Positions 36,125-44,257 of a DNA stretch of 64,000 nucleotides are shown in pieces. The DNA is taken from NCBI GenBank assembly GCA_905182305.1, contig CAJJBB010000005.1, positions 186,001 to 250,000 on the forward strand, given 5' to 3'. Origin of the DNA: Flavobacteria bacterium MS024-2A. Lineage in GTDB: Bacteria > Bacteroidota > Bacteroidia > Flavobacteriales > Flavobacteriaceae. The notes under the pieces were generated by a model. That model did not search any database and was not told the origin of the DNA. It saw only the letters and a program-made list of their open reading frames with translations. Position 1 is the first letter of the stretch, and every line of letters begins with the position of its first letter. The position numbers and the translations under genes were made by a program.

Positions 36125-37498
36125 ATGGCACAATATTTTTTAAAATTACCTAAAATGGGAGAAAGCGTTGCCGAAGCTACTGTTACTAAATGGCTTAAAG
36201 AAATAGGCGATTCTATTTCTTTGGACGACCCTATTGTGGAAATTGCAACTGATAAAGTTGATACAGATGTTTCTGCTGAAGTATCTGGTATATTACTTGA
36301 AAAACGATTTGAGGAAAATGCGGTAGTTGCCGTTGGTGATGTATTGGCAGTTATTGAAACTGAAGGTGAATCAGTGGAGCATTCTTCCGCTCCCTCCGCG
36401 GAATTAATCGAAGAAAAAGCACCAGATATTGAGGATAATATTAAGGAAGAAGAATCACTACCACCAATACTAGAAGAATATACAGAAGTACTTTTAGACG
36501 AAATTAAAACAGTACAAGAAACAGTTCAAATTACCACAAAAGAATCTTCAAAATTTTATTCTCCTTTAGTTCGAAATATTGCACAAGAAGAAGGAATTTC
36601 CCCAGAAATTCTTCACACTATAATGGGAACTGGTAAAGACCAGAGGGTTACTAAAAAAGATATTTTGACTTTTATTAAAAATCGTTCTTCCTCTGAAGCG
36701 TTAATCAATGAAAAGCCTACCCAAACTATTATTTCAAAAACTATAGCAGCTGAAACTGCTGTTGGTACTCAAGGTATTAGTTTGACAGGAAATGATCAGA
36801 TTCTTGAAATGACTCGAATGGAAAAACTGATTGCAACTCACATGAAGTCAAGTATACAAACTGCGGCCCATGTTCAATCATTTATAGAAGTAGATGTCAC
36901 CAATTTATGGAATTGGAGAGAAGAAGCTAAAAATGCTTTTCAAAAAAGAGAAAATGAGAAACTCACATTTACTCCTTTATTCATGACAGCAATTATTAAG
37001 GCTCTTCGTGATTACCCTCAATTAAATAGCACTATTCAAGGAGAAAAAATTATTATTAAACAGGCTATCAATCTTGGAATGGCAACTGCACTTTCTGATG
37101 GAAATTTAATTGTACCTGTAATTAAAAATGCAGATCATTTTAACTTAGTTGGCTTAGCCAAAGCTGTTAATGACTTAGCAAAAAGATCTAGGAATAACGC
37201 TTTAAAACCCGATGAGGTTCAGGATGGAACTTATACATTTACCAATATTGGAATGTTTGGTTCTATTATGGGTACACCAATTATTAATCAACCCCAAGTT
37301 GGTATTTTAGCCATAGGCGCTATACGCAAAATGCCTGCTGTAATTGAAACTCCTGAGGGCGATTTCATTGGTATTAGACATAAAGTAATCTTATCTCATA
37401 GTTATGATCACAGAATAATAAATGGTGCAGCCGGAGGCCTTTTTGTGAAGCGTGTTGCAGAATATCTTGAAAATTGGGAAGAACCCTTCCCTTATTAA
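36125..37498 (+). CDS. Lipoyl acyltransferase E2 of a 2-oxo acid dehydrogenase
   Basis: A 457-residue E2 component. The N-terminal lipoyl domain has its lysine at residue 44 (EIATDKVDTD). An acidic linker follows, then the peripheral-subunit binding domain (about 135-170, FYSPLVRNIAQEEGIS) and the C-terminal catalytic domain with the active histidine in SYDHRIINGAAGG. Sequence style suggests a branched-chain or generic 2-oxo acid dehydrogenase rather than the pyruvate complex, but this is inference. A -7 box TACTTTTG at 36101-36108 is present. The E1 and E3 genes are not adjacent. Confidence 0.88.
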   Translation: MAQYFLKLPKMGESVAEATVTKWLKEIGDSISLDDPIVEIATDKVDTDVSAEVSGILLEKRFEENAVVAVGDVLAVIETEGESVEHSSAPSAELIEEKAPDIEDNIKEEESLPPILEEYTEVLLDEIKTVQETVQITTKESSKFYSPLVRNIAQEEGISPEILHTIMGTGKDQRVTKKDILTFIKNRSSSEALINEKPTQTIISKTIAAETAVGTQGISLTGNDQILEMTRMEKLIATHMKSSIQTAAHVQSFIEVDVTNLWNWREEAKNAFQKRENEKLTFTPLFMTAIIKALRDYPQLNSTIQGEKIIIKQAINLGMATALSDGNLIVPVIKNADHFNLVGLAKAVNDLAKRSRNNALKPDEVQDGTYTFTNIGMFGSIMGTPIINQPQVGILAIGAIRKMPAVIETPEGDFIGIRHKVILSHSYDHRIINGAAGGLFVKRVAEYLENWEEPFPY

Positions 37499-37512
37499 AA
37501 CCTAAATAAAAA

Positions 37513-38286
37513 ATGAAACTTCAACTCTCTATACCACTTTGTTTTTTTGATCTAGAAACTACAGGTACTGATATTTCAAAGGATAGAATTGTAGAAATTG
37601 CTATTTTGAAATTACACCCAGACGGGACTCAAGATAAGAAAGAGTGGCGTATCAATCCTGAGCAATCAATTCCACCAGAAGTAACAGCTGTTCATGGAAT
37701 CACCAATGAAATGGTTGCCAATGAGGCTACTTTTAAAGAACGTTCAAATGAAATATATAGCTTTCTAAAAGGATGTGATCTTGCTGGATATAATTCGGAT
37801 CGTTTTGATATTCCTTTGCTTGTAGAAGAGCTACTAAGGGCTGAAGTAAAATTCGATTTCAAGAATATAAAAACGGTTGATGTTCAAACGATATTTCATA
37901 AAATGGAACAACGAACCCTCACTGCAGCCCTTCGTTTTTATTGTAACGAAGATCTTACAGATGCTCATTCTGCTCATGCTGATACAAAAGCGACACACGA
38001 TGTTCTTATCGCTCAACTTGACCGTTATAAAGATTTAGAGCCTAACATTGATTTTTTAAATGAATTTAGTACCCGTAGAAAAACAGTTGACTTTGCTGGT
38101 TTTGTTATTTATGACAAAATGGGGGAACCTTGTTTTGGATTTGGAAAACATAAAGGTAAAAAGGTAATAGATATTCTTGCATCAGAGCCAGGATATTTTG
38201 GGTGGGTTTTAAATGCTGATTTCCCTCGCTATACTAAAAAAGTTTTGACGGAAATCAGATTACAAGCAATGAATACTAAAGAATAA
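37513..38286 (+). CDS. DEDDh 3'-5' exonuclease
   Basis: A 257-residue protein with a DnaQ-like exonuclease domain: FFDLETTGTD (aspartate 13 and glutamate 15), AGYNSDRFDIPLL and AHSAHADTKATHDV (histidine and last aspartate). The C-terminal ~60 residues (FGFGKHKGKKVIDILASEPG and YFGWVL) form a small domain seen in other exonuclease-like proteins of this phylum. It may proofread or process DNA ends; a polymerase association is not shown. It lies 14 bases after the E2 gene and four before the FAH gene. Confidence 0.87.
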   Translation: MKLQLSIPLCFFDLETTGTDISKDRIVEIAILKLHPDGTQDKKEWRINPEQSIPPEVTAVHGITNEMVANEATFKERSNEIYSFLKGCDLAGYNSDRFDIPLLVEELLRAEVKFDFKNIKTVDVQTIFHKMEQRTLTAALRFYCNEDLTDAHSAHADTKATHDVLIAQLDRYKDLEPNIDFLNEFSTRRKTVDFAGFVIYDKMGEPCFGFGKHKGKKVIDILASEPGYFGWVLNADFPRYTKKVLTEIRLQAMNTKE

Positions 38287-38290
38287 ACAA

Positions 38291-38902
38291 GTGAAAATTA
38301 TTTGTATTGGGAGAAATTATGCAGCTCACATAAAAGAGTTAGAAAACGAAAAACCAGAGAATCCAGTCTTGTTTTTAAAACCCGATACAACTATACTTCA
38401 GAAAAATCAACCTTTTTTTATTCCACATTTTAGTAATGATATTCACTATGAAGTTGAAATTTTGGTTCGTATTGAAAAGTTAGGAAAACATATAGCTCCT
38501 CATTTTGCGCCTAAATATTATTCTCAAATTGGTTTGGGAATTGACTTTACCGCAAGAACAGTTCAAAATGAATTAAAGCAAAAGGGGCTTCCTTGGGAAA
38601 AAGCTAAAGCATTTGACGGTTCATCCTTAATAGGGGATTGGTTTGATAAAGAGACTTTTAAATCCTTAGATGAATTGTCATTTCGACTAGACAAAAATGG
38701 TATAACAGTTCAAGAAACTACAACAGAATACATGCTCTGGAAAATTGATGAACTTATTTCATATTGCTCACAATATTTTACTTTAAAAATTGGAGATGTG
38801 ATTTTTACAGGAACACCAGCAGGTGTCGGTCCAGTTGCTATAGAAGACCATTTGGTTGGCTTTATTGAAAATAAACAAGCCTTTTCTGTTAAGATAAAAT
38901 AA
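38291..38902 (+). CDS. Fumarylacetoacetate hydrolase family protein
   Basis: A 203-residue FAH-fold enzyme of the short FAHD1-like form. It begins MKIICIGRNYAAHIKEL from a GTG codon and has the metal-binding HYEVEILVRI and the conserved IGLGIDFTARTVQ and GDVIFTGTPAGVGP. Family members act as hydrolases or decarboxylases of oxo acids such as acylpyruvates or oxaloacetate. The substrate is not certain. cinA begins one base after its stop. Confidence 0.87.
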   Translation: MKIICIGRNYAAHIKELENEKPENPVLFLKPDTTILQKNQPFFIPHFSNDIHYEVEILVRIEKLGKHIAPHFAPKYYSQIGLGIDFTARTVQNELKQKGLPWEKAKAFDGSSLIGDWFDKETFKSLDELSFRLDKNGITVQETTTEYMLWKIDELISYCSQYFTLKIGDVIFTGTPAGVGPVAIEDHLVGFIENKQAFSVKIK

Positions 38903-38903
38903 T

Positions 38904-40145
38904 ATGAAAGCAGAATTAATAACTATTGGAGACGAAATTTTAATTGGGCAAATTATCAATACAAATGCTGTTTTTTTAGCCAAAGAATTAAATAAAATTG
39001 GAATAGAAATTGCTCAGATTACTAGTATTTCTGATCAAAAAGAACATATTATTGAAGCTTTAGACGCCTCAACTAAACGAGCAGAAGTTGTGATCCTTAC
39101 CGGTGGATTGGGTCCTACTAAAGACGATTTAACAAAGCATACACTGTGTGAATATTTTAACGATACTTTAATAGAAAATGAGGAAATTCTAGGTCATATA
39201 GAAGAGATTTTTAAAAAATATGTAAATACACCTATCAATAATCAAAATCGTCAACAGGCACTCCTTCCGTCAAAAGCAAGTATTTTTAAAAATGATCATG
39301 GAACAGCTTCTGGAATGTGGTTTGAAAAAAAAGGCCAAGTCATTATTTCGCTTCCTGGGGTTCCCTTTGAAATGAAATCTTTGATGAATCAAAGTGTTAT
39401 TCCACAACTTCAAAAGCACTTCACTCGTCCGTTTATTTTACACAAAACAATTATGACTTATGGTCTTGGTGAAAGTGCTATAGCAGAGCGTATTGAAGTT
39501 TGGGAAAATAATTTACCACAAACAATTAAGCTAGCCTATCTTCCTAACCTTGGTAGGGTTAGAATTCGTTTATCATCGGTGGGATCAGATGAGGAACTAC
39601 TTAAAAATACTATTGATAGTGAAATAGAAAAGTTATTACCTCTTATAAATGATATTTTTGTTGGTTTTGAAGATTTGACTTCTTTGGAGATTCAAATAAA
39701 AGAAGGTTTTGTGAATCAACAAAAAACTTTAGCATTGGCAGAAAGTTGTACGGGAGGAGAAATTGCATCTCGTTTGACACAAGTAGCAGGAGCTTCCGAG
39801 TACTTTAAGGGCTGTGCTGTTGCCTATCACACGCAAAGTAAAACAGATTTGTTAGGAGTTTCAGCGGCTTTAATTAATAAATACTCTGTTGTCAGCAAAG
39901 AAGTTGCTTCAGCAATGGCAGAAAATGCAAGAAAAAAATTCAATGCTACAGTTGGATTATCAACTACTGGAAATGCAGGACCATCAAAAGGGGACTCTGA
40001 TGCAGAAATCGGAACCGTTTGGATAGCTATAGCTACTCAAGATAAAATAGTTACTGAAAAGTTTCTTTTTGGAATACACCGTGAACGAGTAATTGGTAAG
40101 TCTGTAAACAAAGCCCTTGAGCTACTAATGAATCAAACCATTTAA
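38904..40145 (+). CDS. cinA: CinA-family protein
   Basis: A 413-residue CinA. The N-terminal MoaB/MogA-like domain has ITIGDEILIGQI and TGGLGPTKDDLT. The C-terminal PncC-like nicotinamide-nucleotide amidohydrolase domain has LALAESCTGGEIASRLT and STTGNAGPSKGDSD. It likely removes deamidated pyridine nucleotides. The tight spacing with the FAH gene suggests co-transcription. The 170-base gap that follows contains only the rpmB promoter. Confidence 0.92.
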   Translation: MKAELITIGDEILIGQIINTNAVFLAKELNKIGIEIAQITSISDQKEHIIEALDASTKRAEVVILTGGLGPTKDDLTKHTLCEYFNDTLIENEEILGHIEEIFKKYVNTPINNQNRQQALLPSKASIFKNDHGTASGMWFEKKGQVIISLPGVPFEMKSLMNQSVIPQLQKHFTRPFILHKTIMTYGLGESAIAERIEVWENNLPQTIKLAYLPNLGRVRIRLSSVGSDEELLKNTIDSEIEKLLPLINDIFVGFEDLTSLEIQIKEGFVNQQKTLALAESCTGGEIASRLTQVAGASEYFKGCAVAYHTQSKTDLLGVSAALINKYSVVSKEVASAMAENARKKFNATVGLSTTGNAGPSKGDSDAEIGTVWIAIATQDKIVTEKFLFGIHRERVIGKSVNKALELLMNQTI

Positions 40146-40262
40146 GTAATAATAATGTTTAATTATTTTTCTTAACAGACTTTTTAACGTGTTAAAATTA
40201 AATCATACAAATACCCTTATATTTAAAATTCAAAAAACTCTTTAAAATTTAGGCAAACTATT

Positions 40263-40291
40263 TTGTTACTCTATAAAAAACAGTAAATTTG
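40263..40291 (+). promoter_or_regulatory. Promoter of the rpmB operon
   Basis: TTG at 40263-40265, an 18-base spacer and TAAATTTG at 40284-40291 match the Bacteroidota consensus fully. Transcription would begin near 40295, about 20 bases before the rpmB ATG. Confidence 0.75.
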
Positions 40292-40314
40292 CACCCACGT
40301 TAAAAAAGACGAAA

Positions 40315-40554
40315 ATGTCAAAAATTTGTGAATTAACCGGAAAACGCGTAATGTTTGGAAACAATGTTTCTAAAGCCTTAAATCGTACTAAGCGCCGTTT
40401 TGATGCGAATATTATTAAAAAACGTTTTTATATTCCTGAAGAAGATAAGTGGGTTTCCCTTACTATATCAACAGCGACTCTGAAAACAATCAACAAAAAA
40501 GGAATTTCTCCTGTTTTGAAAGAAGCCAGAGAGAAAGGACATTATAAAGGGTAA
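40315..40554 (+). CDS. rpmB: 50S ribosomal protein L28
   Basis: A 79-residue L28. It begins [29 protein letters not shown], the usual opening; only two cysteine-like zinc positions are reduced, as in non-zinc forms. It leads the rpmB-rpmG-DUF4295 operon, with four bases to rpmG. Confidence 0.96.
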   Translation: MSKICELTGKRVMFGNNVSKALNRTKRRFDANIIKKRFYIPEEDKWVSLTISTATLKTINKKGISPVLKEAREKGHYKG

Positions 40555-40558
40555 TACA

Positions 40559-40741
40559 ATGGCAAAGAAAGGAAATAGAGTACAGGTTATTTTAGAATGT
40601 ACAGAGCACAAAGAAACTGGACGTGCTGGTACCTCTCGTTATATAACAACCAAAAACAAGAAAAACTCTCCTGAGCGTTTGGAAATTAAAAAATTCAACC
40701 CGATTTTAAAAAAAATGACGGTTCATAAAGAAATTAAATAA
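40559..40741 (+). CDS. rpmG: 50S ribosomal protein L33
   Basis: A 60-residue L33, beginning [21 protein letters not shown] with [17 protein letters not shown]-like sequence following. It has one of the usual zinc-binding cysteines but not the CxxC pairs, so it is the zinc-independent form. It lies between rpmB and the DUF4295 gene. Confidence 0.95.
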   Translation: MAKKGNRVQVILECTEHKETGRAGTSRYITTKNKKNSPERLEIKKFNPILKKMTVHKEIK

Positions 40742-40744
40742 GTC

Positions 40745-40897
40745 ATGGCAAAGAAATCCGTAGCATCATTACAGACAGGTTCAAAAAGATTAACCAAAGC
40801 CATTAAGATGGTAAAAAAGGAAGGTAGTAACTCATACAGTTTTGTTGAAACTATTATTGCACCTGATCACGCCGTTAAATGGTTAGACAAAAAATAA
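40745..40897 (+). CDS. DUF4295 family small basic protein
   Basis: A 50-residue basic protein read from the ATG at 40745: MAKKSVASLQTGSKRLTKAI at the start and DHAVKWLDKK at the end. It matches DUF4295, which in Bacteroidota nearly always follows rpmB and rpmG and is thought to be a ribosome-associated protein specific to the phylum. It begins three bases after the L33 stop and is followed by the operon's terminator. Confidence 0.92.
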   Translation: MAKKSVASLQTGSKRLTKAIKMVKKEGSNSYSFVETIIAPDHAVKWLDKK

Positions 40898-40916
40898 GAT
40901 TTTTAAATCTCAAAAT

Positions 40917-40944
40917 AAAAGCTACTTTTAAGGTAGCTTTTTTT
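40917..40944 (+). terminator. Intrinsic terminator after the rpmB operon
   Basis: AAAGCTAC and GTAGCTTT pair around a seven-base loop and are followed by a T run. It separates the ribosomal genes from ftsY, which begins 14 bases later. Confidence 0.82.
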
Positions 40945-40957
40945 ATACAATAAAGTT

Positions 40958-41911
40958 ATGGGAAAACTTAGTGATTTTTTTTCAAAACAAGACCAAGATA
41001 TGCTTGATCGTGGGCTTTCCAATACTAAGAAATCTTTTTTTTCAAGACTTGGTTCGGTTGTAATTGGTAAATCAAAAATTGATGAAGATGTTCTAGATGA
41101 ATTAGAAACTATTTTAATCCAGTCAGATGTTGGTGTTGCTACAACTTTAAAAATAATTGCTGCTTTAGAAGCGAGAATAGCAAAAGATAAATACTTAAAA
41201 ACAGAAGATCTTATTCAGAGAATGCAAGAAGAAATTCTTGCTCTTTTGGTTAATTCAGAGAAAAATACTCAAAGTAGTTTTGATGACAGCCTTAAATCGC
41301 AACCTCATGTTGTTATGGTTGTGGGAGTGAATGGTGTTGGTAAAACAACCTCAGTAGGAAAGTTGGCTCATCAATACAAAAAAGCGGGTAAAAAAGTAAT
41401 GTTAGGTGCAGCAGACACTTTTCGTGCCGGTGCAATTGATCAATTACAGATTTGGGCAGATCGTGTTGAGGTTCCTTTGGTGCGTCAAGATATGGGAAGT
41501 GATCCAGCCTCTGTAGCCTTTGATACCCTAGAGTCTGCAAAAGCACAAGGTAGCGATATTGTATTTATTGATACTGCAGGACGCTTGCACAATAAGGTAA
41601 ATCTTATGAATGAATTGACCAAGGTGAAGCGAGTAATGTCTAAGATTATTACAGATGCTCCCCATGAAGTTCTTCTAGTTCTGGATGGTTCAACGGGTCA
41701 AAATGCATTTGAACAGGCAAAACAATTTACTGCCGCAACTGATGTTAGTAGTTTGGCCATAACAAAATTAGATGGTACAGCCAAAGGTGGAGTATTATTA
41801 GGAATATCTGATCAGTTTCAGATTCCGGTAAAGTATATAGGTGTTGGAGAGGGAATTGATGATATTCAAGTTTTTAACCCAAAAGCCTACATAAAAACTC
41901 TTTTTAGCTAA
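40958..41911 (+). CDS. ftsY: Signal recognition particle receptor FtsY
   Basis: A 317-residue SRP receptor GTPase that docks ribosome-SRP complexes at the inner membrane. It has the N-terminal four-helix bundle, P-loop GVNGVGKT at 123-130, DTFRAGAIDQL, DTAGRLHN and TKLDGTAKGG. The acidic A domain is almost absent, as is normal in this phylum. It is followed by a hydrolase gene two bases after the stop. Confidence 0.95.
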   Translation: MGKLSDFFSKQDQDMLDRGLSNTKKSFFSRLGSVVIGKSKIDEDVLDELETILIQSDVGVATTLKIIAALEARIAKDKYLKTEDLIQRMQEEILALLVNSEKNTQSSFDDSLKSQPHVVMVVGVNGVGKTTSVGKLAHQYKKAGKKVMLGAADTFRAGAIDQLQIWADRVEVPLVRQDMGSDPASVAFDTLESAKAQGSDIVFIDTAGRLHNKVNLMNELTKVKRVMSKIITDAPHEVLLVLDGSTGQNAFEQAKQFTAATDVSSLAITKLDGTAKGGVLLGISDQFQIPVKYIGVGEGIDDIQVFNPKAYIKTLFS

Positions 41912-41913
41912 TT

Positions 41914-42924
41914 ATGATTAAAGATTATAGTTTGAAAATATTAAAAGTAATGGCCTCGGTGTTTTTAATTCTGGGGGCTATTTATTTAGTTGGACCTAGG
42001 GTTGAGACTCCAGAGTTTAGCTATGATGTCCTTGAGGTTCCTGACAACTTGGTCAAACTTCAAAACTGGATTAATGAAAAAGAGATTTCACAGGGGAATG
42101 TTCGTCCAGGTAATGCCTCTAAAATAATTTTTAACGATTCTATTGCTAATAAAACAGAATATAGTGTCATTTATTTTCATGGATTTATGGCATCTGGAAT
42201 AGAAGGAGATCCTGTTCATCGTGATATTGCTAAAGCGCTTGGAGCAAATTTATATATACCAAGACTTTTTGGACACGGCCTGGAAGAAGAAGAATCTATG
42301 CTTAACTTTAATAATAATGATTTTTGGAAGTCAGGAAAACAGGCCTTAGAAGTTGCTAAAAAACTAGGTGAAAAAGTAATTATTTTAGGAACAAGCCATG
42401 GCGGGTCATTAGCACTTGCTTTAGGCGGTGATCCTTCTATAGAAGCTATGCTTTTATTTGGCCCCAATATAGCTGTATTTGACCCTAAAGCTAAATTATT
42501 ATCAAAACCTTGGGGATTACAAATCGGTCGTTTAGTAAAGGGAGGAAACTATCACGAGTCGGAAGCTAATGATGAAAAGAAAAAGTATTGGTCTACTAAA
42601 ACTCGTTTAGAGGCTGTTGCGCATATGCAGAAGTTTTTAGATATTAAAATGAGGCGTTCTGTCTTTAAAAAAGTTAAAGTTCCTGTATTTCTTGCCTATT
42701 ATTATAAAAACGATAGCTTACAAGATAACGTAGTCTCTGTCCCTGCCATGTTAAAGATGTATGATCAATTAGGAACGCCAGACTCCTTAAAGGTAAAGAA
42801 AGCCTTTCCAGAAGCTGGTGCTCATGTACTTACTTCATATATGACGACCCAAAATTACGATGTTGTAACAAAAGCTTCTTTAGCTTTTTTATCAAAAACA
42901 ATAACGCCTAATAAACCTAAATAG
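41914..42924 (+). CDS. Alpha/beta hydrolase, membrane-anchored
   Basis: A 336-residue alpha/beta hydrolase with an N-terminal hydrophobic anchor (about 9-27). The oxyanion loop is YFHGFMASG and the nucleophile is serine 161 in GTSHGG; a likely catalytic histidine is in GAHVLTS near the C-terminus. It could be an esterase, lipase or serine aminopeptidase-like enzyme. It starts two bases after ftsY and 13 before rimO, suggesting an operon. Confidence 0.8.
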   Translation: MIKDYSLKILKVMASVFLILGAIYLVGPRVETPEFSYDVLEVPDNLVKLQNWINEKEISQGNVRPGNASKIIFNDSIANKTEYSVIYFHGFMASGIEGDPVHRDIAKALGANLYIPRLFGHGLEEEESMLNFNNNDFWKSGKQALEVAKKLGEKVIILGTSHGGSLALALGGDPSIEAMLLFGPNIAVFDPKAKLLSKPWGLQIGRLVKGGNYHESEANDEKKKYWSTKTRLEAVAHMQKFLDIKMRRSVFKKVKVPVFLAYYYKNDSLQDNVVSVPAMLKMYDQLGTPDSLKVKKAFPEAGAHVLTSYMTTQNYDVVTKASLAFLSKTITPNKPK

Positions 42925-42937
42925 GTTTCATTAAATT

Positions 42938-44242
42938 ATGAGAACAAAATCTACTCAAAAAAATACAATCAATGTTATTACTTTAGGTTGTTCAAAAAAC
43001 GTTTATGATTCAGAAGTACTTATGGGTCAGTTGCGTGCAAGCGATAAAAAAGTAGTTCATCAAGAGGAAGGAAATATTGTTGTAATAAATACCTGTGGAT
43101 TTATTGATAATGCAAAAGAAGAATCTGTGAATACCATTCTTGAGCAAGTTAAAAATAAAGAAGCAGGAAAAGTTGATAAAGTTTATGTAACAGGATGTTT
43201 AAGTGAGCGTTACAAGCCTGACTTGCAAAAAGAAATTCCTCAAGTTGATGAATATTTTGGAACAACAGACCTTCCACAATTATTAAAGGTTTTAGGAGCA
43301 GATTATAAACATGAATTAGTGGGGGAGCGAATTCTAACAACTCCAAAGCATTTTGCTTATTTAAAAGTTTCTGAAGGCTGTGACCGCCCATGTTCTTTTT
43401 GTGCTATTCCTTTAATGCGAGGTAGTCACCGCTCAACACCAATAGAAGAAGTCGTGAAACAAGCGCGTCAATTAGCTAAAGAAGGTGTAAAAGAATTGAT
43501 GTTGATAGCACAAGATTTAACATATTACGGACTGGACCTTTATAAAGAACGAAAATTAGCTGATTTACTTTTAGCGCTCGTTGATGTTGAGGGTATAGAA
43601 TGGATTCGATTACATTATGCTTTTCCAACTGGCTTTCCGGAAAATGTTTTACAAGTGATGCGTGAGCAACCTAAAGTATGTAATTACTTAGACATACCCT
43701 TGCAGCATATTGCAGATCCCATTCTTAAGTCAATGCGAAGAGGAACCACAAAAGAAAAGACCACCAATTTATTAAAGAAATTTCGTGCTGAGGTGCCTGG
43801 AATAATTCTTAGAACTTCATTAATTGTTGGATATCCCGGAGAAACAGAAGAAGATTTTGATACCCTAAAAAATTGGGTTAAAGAAATGCGTTTTGAGCGC
43901 CTAGGATGTTTTACTTATAGTCACGAAGAGAATACCCATGCCCATCAATTAAAAGATGATGTGACTGAACAGGTTAAGCAAGAACGTTCCAATGCCATTA
44001 TGGAAATTCAGTCACAAATTTCCTGGGAACACAACCAATCGTGTGTGGGGAAAACCTACCGTTGTTTAATTGACCGTAAAGAAGGTGAGAATTATGTAGG
44101 GAGAACTTTTATGGATTCTCCAGATGTTGATAATGAGGTATTAGTAAATGCAACCACTCATTATCTAAAGCAAGGTGAATTTGTAGACTTATTAATAACT
44201 GAAGCTTCAGACTACGACTTAATAGGAACACCTATTAAATAA
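42938..44242 (+). CDS. rimO: Ribosomal protein S12 methylthiotransferase RimO
   Basis: A 434-residue radical SAM enzyme adding a methylthio group to an aspartate of S12. The N-terminal UPF0004 domain holds cluster cysteines 18, 53 and 87; the radical SAM cysteines are 148, 152 and 155 in CDRPCSFC; and a C-terminal TRAM domain is present. IPLQHIADPILKSMRRG fits RimO rather than MiaB. It converges with the M14 peptidase gene. Confidence 0.93.
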   Translation: MRTKSTQKNTINVITLGCSKNVYDSEVLMGQLRASDKKVVHQEEGNIVVINTCGFIDNAKEESVNTILEQVKNKEAGKVDKVYVTGCLSERYKPDLQKEIPQVDEYFGTTDLPQLLKVLGADYKHELVGERILTTPKHFAYLKVSEGCDRPCSFCAIPLMRGSHRSTPIEEVVKQARQLAKEGVKELMLIAQDLTYYGLDLYKERKLADLLLALVDVEGIEWIRLHYAFPTGFPENVLQVMREQPKVCNYLDIPLQHIADPILKSMRRGTTKEKTTNLLKKFRAEVPGIILRTSLIVGYPGETEEDFDTLKNWVKEMRFERLGCFTYSHEENTHAHQLKDDVTEQVKQERSNAIMEIQSQISWEHNQSCVGKTYRCLIDRKEGENYVGRTFMDSPDVDNEVLVNATTHYLKQGEFVDLLITEASDYDLIGTPIK

Positions 44243-44257
44243 GCTTACAAGGTTTTT